The notes under the pieces are model-generated. The model ran no database searches. It worked only from the letters and a program-made list of their open reading frames with translations, and had not been told where the DNA came from. A DNA stretch of 64,000 bases. It comes from Zhengitettix transpicula. Lineage: Eukaryota; Arthropoda; Insecta; Orthoptera; Tetrigidae. Positions 34,409 to 46,200 of the stretch are shown piece after piece. The translations under genes and the position numbers were made by a program. Position 1 is the first letter of the stretch. The number at the start of each line of letters is the position of its first letter. Location of the stretch: the NCBI GenBank assembly GCA_037074705.1, contig CM073591.1, forward strand, positions 90,004,032 to 90,068,031, written 5' to 3'.

Positions 34409-37400
34409 AAAATATAAACATTTAAAAGACCTTTCATTTTAATTCAGGATTATTAAGCCCTAATAATTTAATAATTATGTAGAGGACCATAATACTCTTT
34501 CATGTCATATATCGGTAAATTAAATGCTTCTTAGTCGTCTCACACTTATAATATTCAATTATATATATTATATTTGCTGTGATTTGGATCGATCATGCTG
34601 GAAGATTAAAAATAAATATGTAAACAAATAAATAAATTAAATGAAAAGAGTCTTAAAACTTTGAAATTAATATTTTGTACATTCTTAAACACCTATCTAC
34701 AAATTAATGGTATACAACCTAGAAGTACGGGGACACCTTAAATTTGCGACTCACTCATGCTCATCTCAAAAATTGCCCTAGTTGTACCGAAACTTGAAAG
34801 CCTTCCCCTTTGTATAGGTTTCTCCACACTCTAATCTGAACGACACCTTAACCCTTTAGTGCATCATTTTTTGTAATTTTTAAACTAAATATATATATAT
34901 TTTGTGAACACAATACGGAAAAACAACCAATCAACATAAATCACATAATCAACATAAATATAATTCTGTTTGACTTATCAATAATTAACGTTAATTGGAT
35001 AATTATTATTTTAGTACAATTAGAATGACGCTTAAATTTTCTTTCTTGAAAAAAAATACAGAGAAAAATATTCTGCAGTTGACCGGCGAGCAGAAAAATC
35101 TGGCCTGAGGGATTGACTCTTAGAAAGCTAGGACAGGTATGTTTTAACATGTCCACGATTGCCAAAAGTTTCACATTTTCTTAAGTACACGTTGATTCAT
35201 GTTTCCATCTCAATTTAGCTCTCTTAGAAACCAATAGACGTCTCTAGGGTGATACTAAAGTTATGTTGTATTTGTGATACACGATGAACTAAAGGCTTAA
35301 GGTGAAATTGGAGAAATGTATTTTAATAAGACAGATAATACTCTTGTAGGATAGAATTTTTCGATGTACGTATATGTGGAAGATGTTTTAGTGAAAATAT
35401 GACTGATCCATTACTAGTATTTCAATTACTTTTGTAACACGTGGTTGTTATGCGACGAATTTATTTAATTTGAAATCATTTAAGTATGCTACTTCCGTAA
35501 TGTATTAGAGGCTCTTTTTGGAACTGTCAGACAATAGTCCTGGGAAATACTAGATAGGAAATCGGTTGGCGAGAATGTGTCGGAAATTAACCACAAGTCG
35601 ATGACAGAATAACGCAAAAATTGGTCCACGTCAGCTGTTCTTATGAAATTTAAGATGAGAGTTGAATCAAATCAATAGTACATTGAACCGGCCAACAGCG
35701 AGATAACAGTGTAAGAAACGTAGAAGAGAACTTACAATTTTTTCTAAAATAGAGGGAGTGAGGACGAAGAGGAAAAAGTCACGACCTATAAGGCAGAAAT
35801 GTTCGACTAACTCTTTCACGTATTTCACGGACTGAACTCGGGAATGGAGAAGTCAGAAAAGGTAATAATGTAGAGATTGAAAGGTGAAGGAAAGGCGCAG
35901 AAAATAAGAGAGAGGAAGTAGTAACGCAGTGATAAGCAAGGGGGAATAATAAATGAAAATAGCAACACGAATACACAGAGGTGTAGAAATATAATATTGA
36001 GAGTCATTGTGATGCATACATGACATCCAAATACACGAAGGGATCCCCTTCTCAGTAGCAGCAGAACCGCAGAAACCGCCTACGCAAAACACCGATAAAG
36101 CCGTGATAAAGAAATATAAAATACAGGGTCTATGCTAAAAATATGTGTATGTAGTTTCAACTTCCTTTAGAGAAAAAATCATTTACGTTGCACAGCCCTT
36201 ATATCCCAGGATTTAAGAGAATTTTTTTTTTGTTGTTTCTAATTTATAAAATAAATGTAGGGTTCTATATTTTATTAAATTAATTTATAATTATATTTCT
36301 TAAATTATATTCGTTACACATGTTTCGATCAATATTATTTACGTTATAATTATACCTGTGCAACGTAAAATACAGATGGAAAAGAATTTAATAAATTCTT
36401 ACTCGTAATGTTACCAATGTATTATAAATTCCACTAATCCACTTTCTTGAAATATTACTTTTTTTGTATGACGTCCATAAGGAAGACGGAATGCCTACTT
36501 TAATTAATCATGCCTACTGCAGGAAATACTGAATCGATTTATAGGGGCATCAATAACACCTTGGCCACAAAATTGGGTACCCTCATAATTAATCTTAAGC
36601 CACAGAACTACGTGAAGGCAGATTTTCTCTAGATCTATTTAGATAAAGAAAGTTATCTATAATTAAATGATTGCTTATTTCAATTTTTTTATTGATTGAA
36701 AATAAATAACATGTAATCTCATGAATCATTCAAATCGTGGTTTTAAAATACTAAAGTTTCGAGTTCGGGGAATATCTGTTTTTTATCTTGTAATTGAAAT
36801 GTTTAATATTTTTTTAATCAGTCTATTCACACATAGTAAACTATAGTCAGAAATTTATTCTAAGTCGGTCTATAAGAAATCAGTTTTTATTTGAGTTCTG
36901 AGTTGAAACTACAATTATTCGCACAGCGTTGCCTGGGTTTCAATTGATTCGGTGTAATTTAAAACACCGTTTACGAATATTTCAGACCTTCAAATACAGC
37001 ACCGAGCCGCTTCCGGAATTGAATTAAATTTCGTAGTTATCAGCACCCGAATTACAACCACTAAAATAATTGAAAAAAAATAAGAGTCCTGATATAAATA
37101 TAATTTAAATGAAGAATATTGGCGAAAAAAACAAACTATGTATATGAGTTACGTTTTTACTTCTTTATCGTAATTAAAATATTTAAATTGGTGGGCAGAT
37201 TTTGTCTCGTTTCAACAGCAACTGATAAGACTTCCTGTTTCATATTAAAACTGGTTTTATGTAAAGATAACGTACCTTCGCCGCATTCGCGTATTACAAT
37301 TTCCATTAGAGTATAAGTGACGGAAGATCTGATCCTTTTACGGCATGAATTAATTATTCTACATTCAGAATCGACAAAATAAGCGTGGTAAGTCTGTATC

Positions 37401-37539
37401 TGATCCATGCAAAATCACTAATGTAAGATCATATAAAAATAACAGAATTTATGTTTTCTGGAAATAACAATTATAAACGGTTGCAAAGCGTGGATAATTT
37501 ATGAAACATCGCAGACAGTAAACACTAATTTCTCCAACT
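34409..37539. other. AT-rich DNA with a purine-biased segment
   Basis: No supported gene. From about 35740 to 36000 the plus strand is purine-rich (gaggaaaaag, gagagaggaag), which produces several open frames on the minus strand with no domain. Confidence 0.5.
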
Positions 37540-38100
37540 CTGAAACGGTCTTGTTCAGTGGTCCAGGAAGTGGTCATAACTGGCAGCTTTGTGAGACTCA
37601 CCCGCCGCCCCTTTGTGGTCCAGACCACGCCCGGAGTCTGGAAAATCTCTCCCGTGGCTGCCATTTTTCCGGGCTTGCCGCGGGGACCTACTACGCCTTC
37701 CATTGTTGACAGCTCCTCGCCTTTTAATGACGAGCCTTGGTGTTTTAATTACAACCCCGTACAGGTGTGATGACAGACGACTATTGTTGCCGGGACATTA
37801 ACATTTACTGTTGTCGTTTTGGTTTCGCCTTGTTTTTGAGTGTGAGGTATGTTGTTCCTCTTATAGCTCACACAAGAGTGACAATGGGGGCTCCGAAAGC
37901 TTCTTTCGGTGCCCATATAAACAGCCCTTTCGGCGTATCTGGCCAGTCGTAAACCACGGGCTGCAGGTGAGAGGCTTTATACCAAAGCAAATTAGGCCGC
38001 TCCTATTAGGTTTCTCACGAGCTCTGCGAACGCTCGGATTTCCCTGACGAGTGTCTATGGGCAGATATGTTAATCGAGACGATCATTTCAGCCATTCTTT
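37540..38100. promoter_or_regulatory. GC-richer island, longest and most motif-dense
   Basis: The strongest compositional island in the middle of the window. It contains several homeodomain-type AT cores in GC-rich context (ttttaatgacg near 37723 and gttttaattacaac near 37742), a CAGGTG E-box joined to TGATGACAG (37763-37774) whose TGACAG is the TALE/MEIS core, and ccatttttccggg (about 37662). Frames on both strands are open but carry no domain and no splice logic. A developmental enhancer or another conserved non-coding element is the favoured inference; a lost exon is possible. Confidence 0.35.
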
Positions 38101-40579
38101 GTTAACCTAATTGAAACTAGCGTTTAGTTCCACCTGCTCAAACTGTAGATTATGATTAATACTGTTAAAACACGATAATGTTCATATTGAAATTCATGTT
38201 TCTAATTTAAAGAGTACAAATTGGCAATAACAATGAAAATCAGATAATATCTAAAGAAATATTTTTTCAGCACCAGTAGCGTGAATTGAAATTATTTATT
38301 AATGCATGAATTGCTCGTAAAAATTATTTAAACTTATTTAATATTATTATGGGATGGGTTAGTTTCTCAGGGTATATTGTAGGCCACTAACAAACACATC
38401 TTTAAGATTTATATAACAAAACATACAATTGTTGGAGGGAACTATTCACGAGCACAGTTCGGTGGCTTGGCTGGTCAACAGCCACCAACCAGAGCGTCCA
38501 GATACCATGTTGGTGAGGAAACACGACCGGAGCAGGATATAACCAATTACTAAAGATTTGCCTATTTCAGACTAAACACCCTTTTAATCGGCGTCATCTG
38601 GGCTGTACCCATATTTTAATTATCAGCTTGCACAAATAAGAACACATGTTAAACTCACACGTGCTATAAACAATGGCTCGACTGACCACCCTTACTCATT
38701 GACGAAACAGAATAGGGGTCACTTTGCACGCCTTCTGATGAAACAATAAATTCCATAAATAAGCATGCTTTACTGCTTCTGATCTGCTTAACTGACTACC
38801 TACTCATGCAAAATTTTACGTTTCTGTTTGCGTTTCGTACTATTTGGATGCTGGATCTAGAACATTCCAGCGGGTTCAAGTTCTGCATCACGTCAACAAT
38901 AGTAGCGTTGACCTATGTGCCTTAACAATTACACCGCCAGTAATTTCTGTTCGTTATAAATAAAAAATCGTTTATTTAAACAAAATCTGTGAAATCGCCT
39001 TTAAAAATGTCATTTATTTGATATTTTTGGTTTTCTTTAAGATATTTGTAAATTCCATATTAAATATAAATGTTAATGTTTATTCATAAAATTGTTGTGT
39101 TTGTTAAACAAACAGATCTATGGTGTTTTAATCTTCATTATTACGTCACATATCGGACAATTTATGATTAATGGCTTTTTCTCCCAATCGTCTAATTACT
39201 TTTATGATCATTACGTTAACAATTTATTCAGGACTGTTACGTTGCATAATTTTTATCGTATATTTCCAAATGTGTAACAGACAAATAGCCATGTTGCACT
39301 ACTTCATTTCTCATTCGCTTCTACCATATGCTAATGAGGACAACGGTTTCAGCCAGGATTTCCTCCTCACCTACATTTCCGCCAAATAAATGTCATTCAT
39401 TCGTTCTGCAAAAGGCTATTTATCATTGACCATTTTAATTTATCTGTGGTTTCGTACGTTGAATTTCTAATAAATTTTCTTATTAGTATTCCATTTTCCT
39501 TAGTTAAACTTAAATGACATTAAATGTGAGGGTAATAAATTTACTCGTGACCTTACTACACATTTATGCAACAATACAAATTATTTTGTTGTTTAGCCTT
39601 TGCAATGGTTTAATATGATTACCTTGGACATTACAATCGATGTGTTAAAAATTCGTTCAACACTGTTCTTAACAACAAAGCAATGACGCGCTGAATATTT
39701 TAATTAACTGGAGTTATAATGACCATATTATTTAGAAGGTTTGCGAGAATCTGCAATAATTTATACTAATACTTAGTGCCAGTGTTCGGATTTATTGAGT
39801 TGTTCCGCATAATCACATCCCAACACCGTACAGGTGTGCATTCCAGGTTGTGAATTCTTGGCTTCATTCCTCGGTCAATATTTAATACTTTCCGCAGCTA
39901 ATCTAAATTAACTCGTTTAAATTAACTGCATCTCTATCGGAAATTGCAAGAGCTTCAAAAAATCTTACAGGTAGGTTGCAATATATTGTTTATACATTTG
40001 GAGAATTCTTTTAATACAATTTAATTTCATAAATTAAATGTTAATTTTATAAATTAAATGTTAATTTTATAAAATGTTTAATTTTATCACATTTTAGTAT
40101 TATTTACTGCAGTAAAGAGAGTTTTTAAAATTTTAAGTAACCTGATTGGTAGTGAATTATACGCAGTCATTCTTCGGCGAAATAATCCAAATATAACATA
40201 ATTATTTAATGCTTTAATGGCAGCCTGAGAGTGCTACAGTCGCTACTGATCCAACAGACAGAAAAATTATTTCACTTTTCAATTTAATTCCTGATTTGAT
40301 AAGACCACTTTTCCAAAAGAAAACCACTCAATTAATGTAAAACAGTCACTACAATATTAACTAAATATTTATTTCATACATCCACCACTTCAACAATTGT
40401 TTCCCACAACTGGATATAAATACAGTGACATAAGTTTACGGGGAAAAAAATATTTTACTTTTTTTCAAGCAAATTTTATAATGTGATAGTCTCTTAAGGA
40501 CAGAGTAAAGTTTTATTGAATTCATTAACATTTTCTATGTAGAAAGTAATAACACTAAATTAATAATATGATAAATATA
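38101..40579. other. AT-rich DNA, nothing recognised
   Basis: No gene or repeat copy is identified. A short segment near 38455-38530 (gtggcttggctggtcaacag followed by ccaccaaccag) can pair with itself. Confidence 0.5.
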
Positions 40580-40710
40580 TGCAAATCGCAGACAAAATGA
40601 AGTCATGACATAAATACCACACGTTTCTCGAAACTTTGTTCCTTTCTTCAGGTGATCACAAGAAATCCATGAGTCGGGAGTGACACAACTGCACAATACA
40701 GTTGAAAAAC
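40580..40710 (-). mobile_element. Family P element, single left arm
   Basis: acataaataccacacgtttc, then gttcctttcttcaggtgatc, then gtgacacaactgcac is the left-arm text of family P (compare 62775-62855). The matching right arm is absent. A solo arm. Confidence 0.7.
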
Positions 40711-42120
40711 TCAAAATATAGATTTTTGATATAATCACTTCATTTTGTATGTGATTTGTCTCTTTTATCTTACTATTATATTTTAAAACAGATGCATTAC
40801 ATCTCGTTTCAGTTAAAATTCTATGTTATTTAGTTATATCTAGGCCTAAAAAGGATGTTTCTGTGAATTTGTGCACTCTGGTTGGGAATGAGGTATGTTT
40901 GGGTTTATACAAAAGGCATTTTGTAATAGTTTACTGTTTTGCTTACATAAATTGAGGTCTGTCTAATGAGAAGACAAGATTAGTTTCATAGTTAAGAAAC
41001 CACTCAAGCTCTTAAATGCAAATGCAAAAAGTAATGTAGTTATAAATGCCAGAATTTACTTAACGCCTTCAGTAACTTGAGTTACGCTTCATTTCCGGTA
41101 AAGTCAGCGTTTGCTATACCAATACACAAATCATCTTTAGGCAAAAAGGCCTTGCATGAGTCGAATCCTGCTAATTTTACGTAATCGATTAATATATTTC
41201 ACAGTAATTTATCTGAAGATAAGGACATATCGTGTATACCGATCCTGGAGGCGACACTTTCGCATAGTGAACGCAACTCGATCCCACTGAGTGACGTCAT
41301 CTCACATTATTAGACAGACCCTCTCAAAATGTAATTGATTATTTGAAAATTATAGTAATAAATATTAAAGTTTGTGTATTCTGTGAAATGGTTATCGTTT
41401 TTGCACTAGGAAATTCGTATGAAATAGTAGACGCCTGCCTCTACACTTTATTTTTAAACTATAATAGCTGCTAATTAAGTGAGATGTGGTTTACATCGGG
41501 CCAGTGTTACCAGTCAATAATGTGCTGTACCAGTTTGTTTGTATTTTGTAACAGATTTTTTAAGCTATTAGAATGTCAACAGCGATTAAAATATTTTTTT
41601 TAAAAAAATAGTACGAGAAATTAAAATTTCAAAAGTAAAGGTTGGAAGAATATTTAGAATTCAGGAGGACCGTAACAAAATAAATATCAAAACAGTACCG
41701 TTCAAGGATAAATTACGAATTCGAAGAGCAGTGTAGTACCTTAAGGATCTCCGGGTAAAATTATCGTGATCTACGTGGTGACCTTTAGGAAGTAACGCTC
41801 GCTTTAATTTTATTTTTTGTTACTGGCAACGGAGATGCTTGCGTTGATCCGAGTGTACCTCGCAGGTGAGCTGGAACAATGGAGTGTGGTCGATTCCTCC
41901 AGCGTCCGGGTGTGACCGTTCATCGCGGAAAAGCTTCAGCTAAGCAGCTTGTTGACATCTTAAAAAATACTGTCGCGTTCAATATTTTACCATTTATTAA
42001 ATTTAAGAAACCGATTACAAGTTCGTTTGCTCGTATTCTGAATTTTACGCGCACTTGAGACAGCTTTCAAAAATTAGGAAGTTTAACAACCACCTTGCTC
42101 TACCTTTAAAAAGGGGGAGG
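40711..42120. other. Mixed DNA with a faint exon-like segment
   Basis: Mostly AT-rich. A GC-richer patch at 41740-41960 includes ATGCTTGCGTTGATCCGAG at 41834, ten codons before a CAG/GTGAGC donor-like word (about 41866). That could be a short first coding exon, but nothing upstream or downstream supports it. Confidence 0.35.
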
Positions 42121-42624
42121 AAGCCTGCAAGACAAATCTCTCGCAGATGAACCTTCCCAGAGCATTCCCAGAGAGCTCTGGCGGAGGCTACCTTTGGGGA
42201 TGCTTCACATCTCTCTGGTTCTTTTGAACTAAGGTTCCCAAATGTTTTGAGAGTTGTATGTTCCGGGGTCGCAGACCTTGCGCATACGGTAAGAGTTGTC
42301 CGCTATTCCTATTGGAATAGTCGGCCAGCTGCATCCTAAACCGGTCAAGGCACGGCGAGGGGAAAGGTGCGACCCCACAGATAACCCCTCTCCCGCCATC
42401 GGAAGGGCGTGGGACAAGTACCAAATGCCCGACCTACCTGATGCAGGTTTTCTAAGGTTTTCCGTTCATCACATTTAGGCGTATTGCCGTGTAGGACCCT
42501 TAAACTACAGCCCGGGGACCCTACTTAACACTTGGCTACCTTCCTCTACCTTTCCAAATTCCCCCTTTCAATTCCTTTCCAGTACTATAAGAGAATAGTT
42601 ACGTGGATTACCCTATATAAAACC
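42121..42624 (+). mobile_element. Family R retroposon, near full length (first of tandem pair)
   Basis: It starts with one 5' palindromic unit (gcctgcaaga...tctcgcaga), then tgaaccttcccag, the gaactaaggttccc block, the CTATTCC/GGAATAG hairpin (42302-42319) and the gggcgtgggacaa block. The end is diverged (acgtggattaccctatataa) with no clear A tail. The GCCGAGG hairpin is deleted here. Divergence suggests an older copy. Confidence 0.85.
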
Positions 42625-42663
42625 TATCTTCACCATCTTCTTCTTATGTTACTTACAAGTTAA

Positions 42664-43122
42664 AGCCTGCGAGGTTCTCTCGCAGGTGAACCTTTCTAGA
42701 GAGACAGGGAGGGCTACCTTTGCAGATGCCTTTTCATTTCTCCGCTGTTTACCTAATGTTCCCACGAAGCGTCTCGGCCTGTTTTTAGAGGTGTATGTTC
42801 CGAGGTCACAGACCTTGGGCATTCGGTAAGAGTTGTTGGCTGTTCCAAATGGAACAGTCGGCCAGCTGCCTCCTAAACTGATCGAGGCACGGAGAAGGGA
42901 ATGCTGCGTCCCAACAGCAAACTACTGCCGACCTCACTGATGCAGGTTTCCCACAGTTTTTCGTGCATCACTTTTATAGGCGAATTCCGGGTAGGATCCT
43001 TAAATTATAGCCCGGGCGCCGTAGTTAACCCTTGGCTACCTATCCCTATCCTTTCGCTGCCTCCATTTCAAATCCCTTCCTATGATATTAAAGGGGAGTT
43101 GCCACCACGTGGATTACCCTCA
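42664..43122 (+). mobile_element. Family R retroposon, near full length (second of tandem pair)
   Basis: Separated from the previous copy by 39 bases, same orientation. One palindromic unit at the start (gcctgcgaggttctctcgcagg). The central hairpin reads CTGTTCC-aaat-GGAACAG (42840-42857), in place of CTATTCC/GGAATAG in most copies: a paired change that keeps the stem. The terminal A tail is lost (…ttaccctcattttatcac). Confidence 0.88.
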
Positions 43123-44055
43123 TTTTATCACATATAAACTTTTTGGCATTCTAACTCATTCTTGAAAGCTGATGGGTGGTCATAAATTATTTATGCGCAT
43201 GATACATTCCAATTCGATGAAGCATCGAGTGAGGATTTTGAATGTCGGACTAGTTGACGGTAGTCGTGATGAACTTGCAGGTTTTACGGACGCTACTATC
43301 GTTCCACCAATAAACCAGTAAAATTTTCTGGTCGCTGTAATCGAAAACACAAATCTGAAATTAATAAAGATGGAAATATGACAGACTATTGATACCCCAA
43401 GTCTTCTCATATATTATTCATAAGAATGTTGACTCAACTAAATAAAATATAAATATTTCAATGTGTGTGTCTTCATATATTTGTTCAGAATTCAATTTGT
43501 TTTGGACCTTACCAGGACTGGCGCTAGGTAGACAGCGCACAGTGGTCGGTAACAACTAAAAACACGCGCATAGAAAGAAAACTGTTTTGAAAAACATAAT
43601 TTTTACATTTTATATATTCATTATTAATTGTTCAAATAAAATTTAATATTATGTAGTTATTCTGTTTTCGTATCAAATGCCTTACAGGTTGAGTCTTTTG
43701 TCCATGAAAAATACCTCTTTGACAAGCCGTGAAAACTCACTTATCTTAAAAAGATATAACTTTTATACTTCATAAGTTTTACACCTTACTTAAATTCCGT
43801 ATAATTATTGATATATTCATTAATACATTTCACACAAAAATACATGCTTTTTTTATTCTTTAATAAAAATTATGGAAATGAAATACAAATTGATTATATT
43901 TGAATCTTAGTGTTACTCACAAACTTTAACGATAAATTTTAAAAAAACTTTTAGGTAGTTACATATTTTTGGTGGGGTTTTTTGATGGTCAGTGTGAGGA
44001 AAACGTGTAGGTGATGGTACAGACTCGTGTGGTCTGCATGGTGGAGAAATTAGAA
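43123..44055. other. AT-rich DNA, nothing recognised
   Basis: No gene or repeat copy identified. Confidence 0.5.
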
Positions 44056-44605
44056 TTTTTTTTTAGGGTAACAGGCTACACGAGGGTAATCCACGTTGGG
44101 CAACTCCCCTTTAATAGCATAGGAAGGGATTTGAAAGGGGGGATGCGGAAGGGTAGAGGAAGGTAGCCAAAGGTTAACTAGGGCTCCCGGGCTATATTTT
44201 ACCTTTAAGGACCCTACCCGGCATTCGCCTAAAAGTAATGCAGGGAAAACCCTAGAAAAACCTGCATCAGGTAGGTCGGGCATTGGGTACTTGTCCCAAG
44301 CCCTTCCGATAGCGGGAGAAGAGTTTTCTGTGCGGACGCAGCATTCCCTTCTCCGTACCTCTACCGGTTTAGGATGCAGCTGGCCGACTGTTCCAATGGG
44401 AACAACGAACAACTCTTACCGTATGCCCAAGATTTGTGACCCCGGAACATACACCTCTCAAAACAGGCCGAGCTGCCTCGGATTGTGGGAACCTTGGTTC
44501 AAAAACGGAGCGGAAAAGGCATTCCCAAAGGTAGGCCCTTCGCGTCTCTCCTACAAAGAGAATATCCCTCGCAGGTACTGCCTGCAAGAGAATAGCCCTT
44601 GCAGA
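44056..44605 (-). mobile_element. Family R retroposon, near full length, two 5' hairpin units
   Basis: Minus-strand copy with T run 44056-44064 and two 5' palindromic units (44551-44605). The outer unit pairs CTGCAAG with CTTGCAG, where other copies pair CTGCGAG with CTCGCAG: a paired change. The central hairpin (44388-44404) also shows the G-C pair version (TGTTCC/GGAACA). A 10-bp insertion (acctttaagg, about 44200) repeats nearby text. The 120-codon and 118-codon frames crossing it are not conserved in other copies. Confidence 0.9.
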
Positions 44606-45529
44606 CACTTCATCTTAGATATTCGAATTTGGCGGACAAGATTTTAAACTACAAATGTATAGAGAGTAGCGTTTGAGTTATGCCATTCCCTCCTCAGAGT
44701 TTTCACAAATGAATGGAGATTAAGTGTGAAGACAATTGAAAATGATCAGTGGGATAGGCACTCGAAGGTGAGACTGACAAAAGTGTTGAGGTAGATGGAT
44801 TTAATACATAAAACCTGATAGACGAAGTTGAAGTTAAATGACAGACGTCGAAGTAAACGTCACCGACTAGGAGTCTTACGCCGCTACGAACATTCAAGAC
44901 ATCAAATTTCACCCACGTACCAGACCATATTTGAAGAATACCTCACTTTATTTGCAGAATAACTGTCCATGGCCTCGTTGATTGACGTAATTTTATCACT
45001 GTTCAAAGTGACTACCCATTCCTTATATTACCTGGAATTTATGTGACGGTAGTTAGGTCTGCCTTTTTCCCCCTGATATTTTTGTGAGTTAAGTATAAAA
45101 GTAAAAAAAATTTCAAACCTATTAAAGAATACCTTTCAACTGTTTTTTAAAAATATTTACATTAAAATTATATATTACGTATATGGACGTGTTTCTGAGT
45201 GTTTCATAAAATGAGAATATTTTCTGTAATATTAACAATGGTAAAGTAACGAGAATCTACGTTCTATGTAGACATAACGTATTAAATATTTTCATGAAAA
45301 AATGTTATTTGGACTTAAATATAATCGAACATTGCATTTTATTTCTCATGAAAAAAAAACATGTTTATGAATGAAAGGAGTTTTATTGGATTGACAAAAG
45401 TCTGATTTAGATGGAAATTTATTTCTTTGCTGAGTATTTACAAAAAAAATGTAATAGTTGTAAGTGGTGAAATGAAGAAAAGTATTGGTGAAATCCATAC
45501 AATCAAGACGACAATATCTGTTTTCTAAT
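44606..45529. other. AT-rich DNA, nothing recognised
   Basis: No gene or repeat copy identified. Confidence 0.5.
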
Positions 45530-45830
45530 TATAAAAATAAGTAGACAAATAACAGACAAAAATAAGTACGAAATACAGCGTTTCCTATACAATTTTGGGG
45601 CTTCTTCAGGTAATGATCTTAAGTACAAATTTGAATTTTCAGGCACGTACAACGTCCTATGACGAGGGAAGTCGAAATGAAATATAGGAAGCTTTCCGTG
45701 GCTCTAAATTAAAAACTGTATTTTACTTTATTAACTGAAGAAGTCCAAAAATTGCGGTTGAAACATTGTATTCAAACAAATTTTTAATTTAGTAAATTTT
45801 CCGACATATTGGCTACATAGCTTATTTACT
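45530..45830. mobile_element. Inverted-repeat element with hammerhead-like arm
   Basis: Left arm tacagcgtttcctatacaat followed by tttggggcttcttcaggtaat (45574-45614) is the near reverse complement of the right arm at 45730-45770, which reads CTGAAGAA-GTCC-aaaaattgc-GGTT-GAAAC. The first box CTGAAGA fits the hammerhead consensus, the hairpin has lost pairs, and GAAAC is intact. The centre (about 115 bases) is unique. Same type as 18181-18505. Confidence 0.6.
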
Positions 45831-46049
45831 TATAAAACACAGTAGTCAGATTATATAAAATATTAAAAATAAATATTGTTTCATAATTATGTCAGAAATG
45901 CTACGTATGAAATCTATTATCACTACATGAACGTACACACGGATACTATTCAACTCAACAATGGCTATGATCACTTATTTTTATGTAAGCACCTTTTAGT
46001 CTTTACGCTTAACTTCGGTTTAGATTTGATTTTGAGTTCACCAATTGTT

Positions 46050-46200
46050 TTTTTTTGCGGTGTGTCGTTCGTACGACTGCTGCGTTTTTTTAATCACCTG
46101 ACGAAAGCAACAAGGATTTCAGGGACGTTGTGTTCTATTTTATTTAGCACTTATTTTGTTGTGTTATTGTGTTATTTATTTATATAATTAGTATACTTTT
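46050..46200 (+). mobile_element. Family P element, right arm
   Basis: cacctgacgaaagcaacaag, then gatttcagggacgttgtgtt, then gcacttattttgttgtgtta is right-arm family P text. It lies 220 bases after the element at 45530-45830; whether they form one composite is unclear. Confidence 0.65.

Noticed and set aside
37449..37703. Collagen-like GPRGKPGK in a minus-strand frame
   Set aside because: A single short run without Gly-X-Y periodicity, opposite another open frame in a GC island. Chance.
42121..43122. CRISPR-like array from the palindromic units
   Set aside because: Only one palindromic unit per copy, no regular spacers, and a eukaryotic retroposon context.
44050..44647. 118- to 120-codon frames on both strands, and similar frames in other R copies
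   Set aside because: They coincide with the repeat. The same repeat text is read in different frames or interrupted in other copies, so there is no selection for protein.
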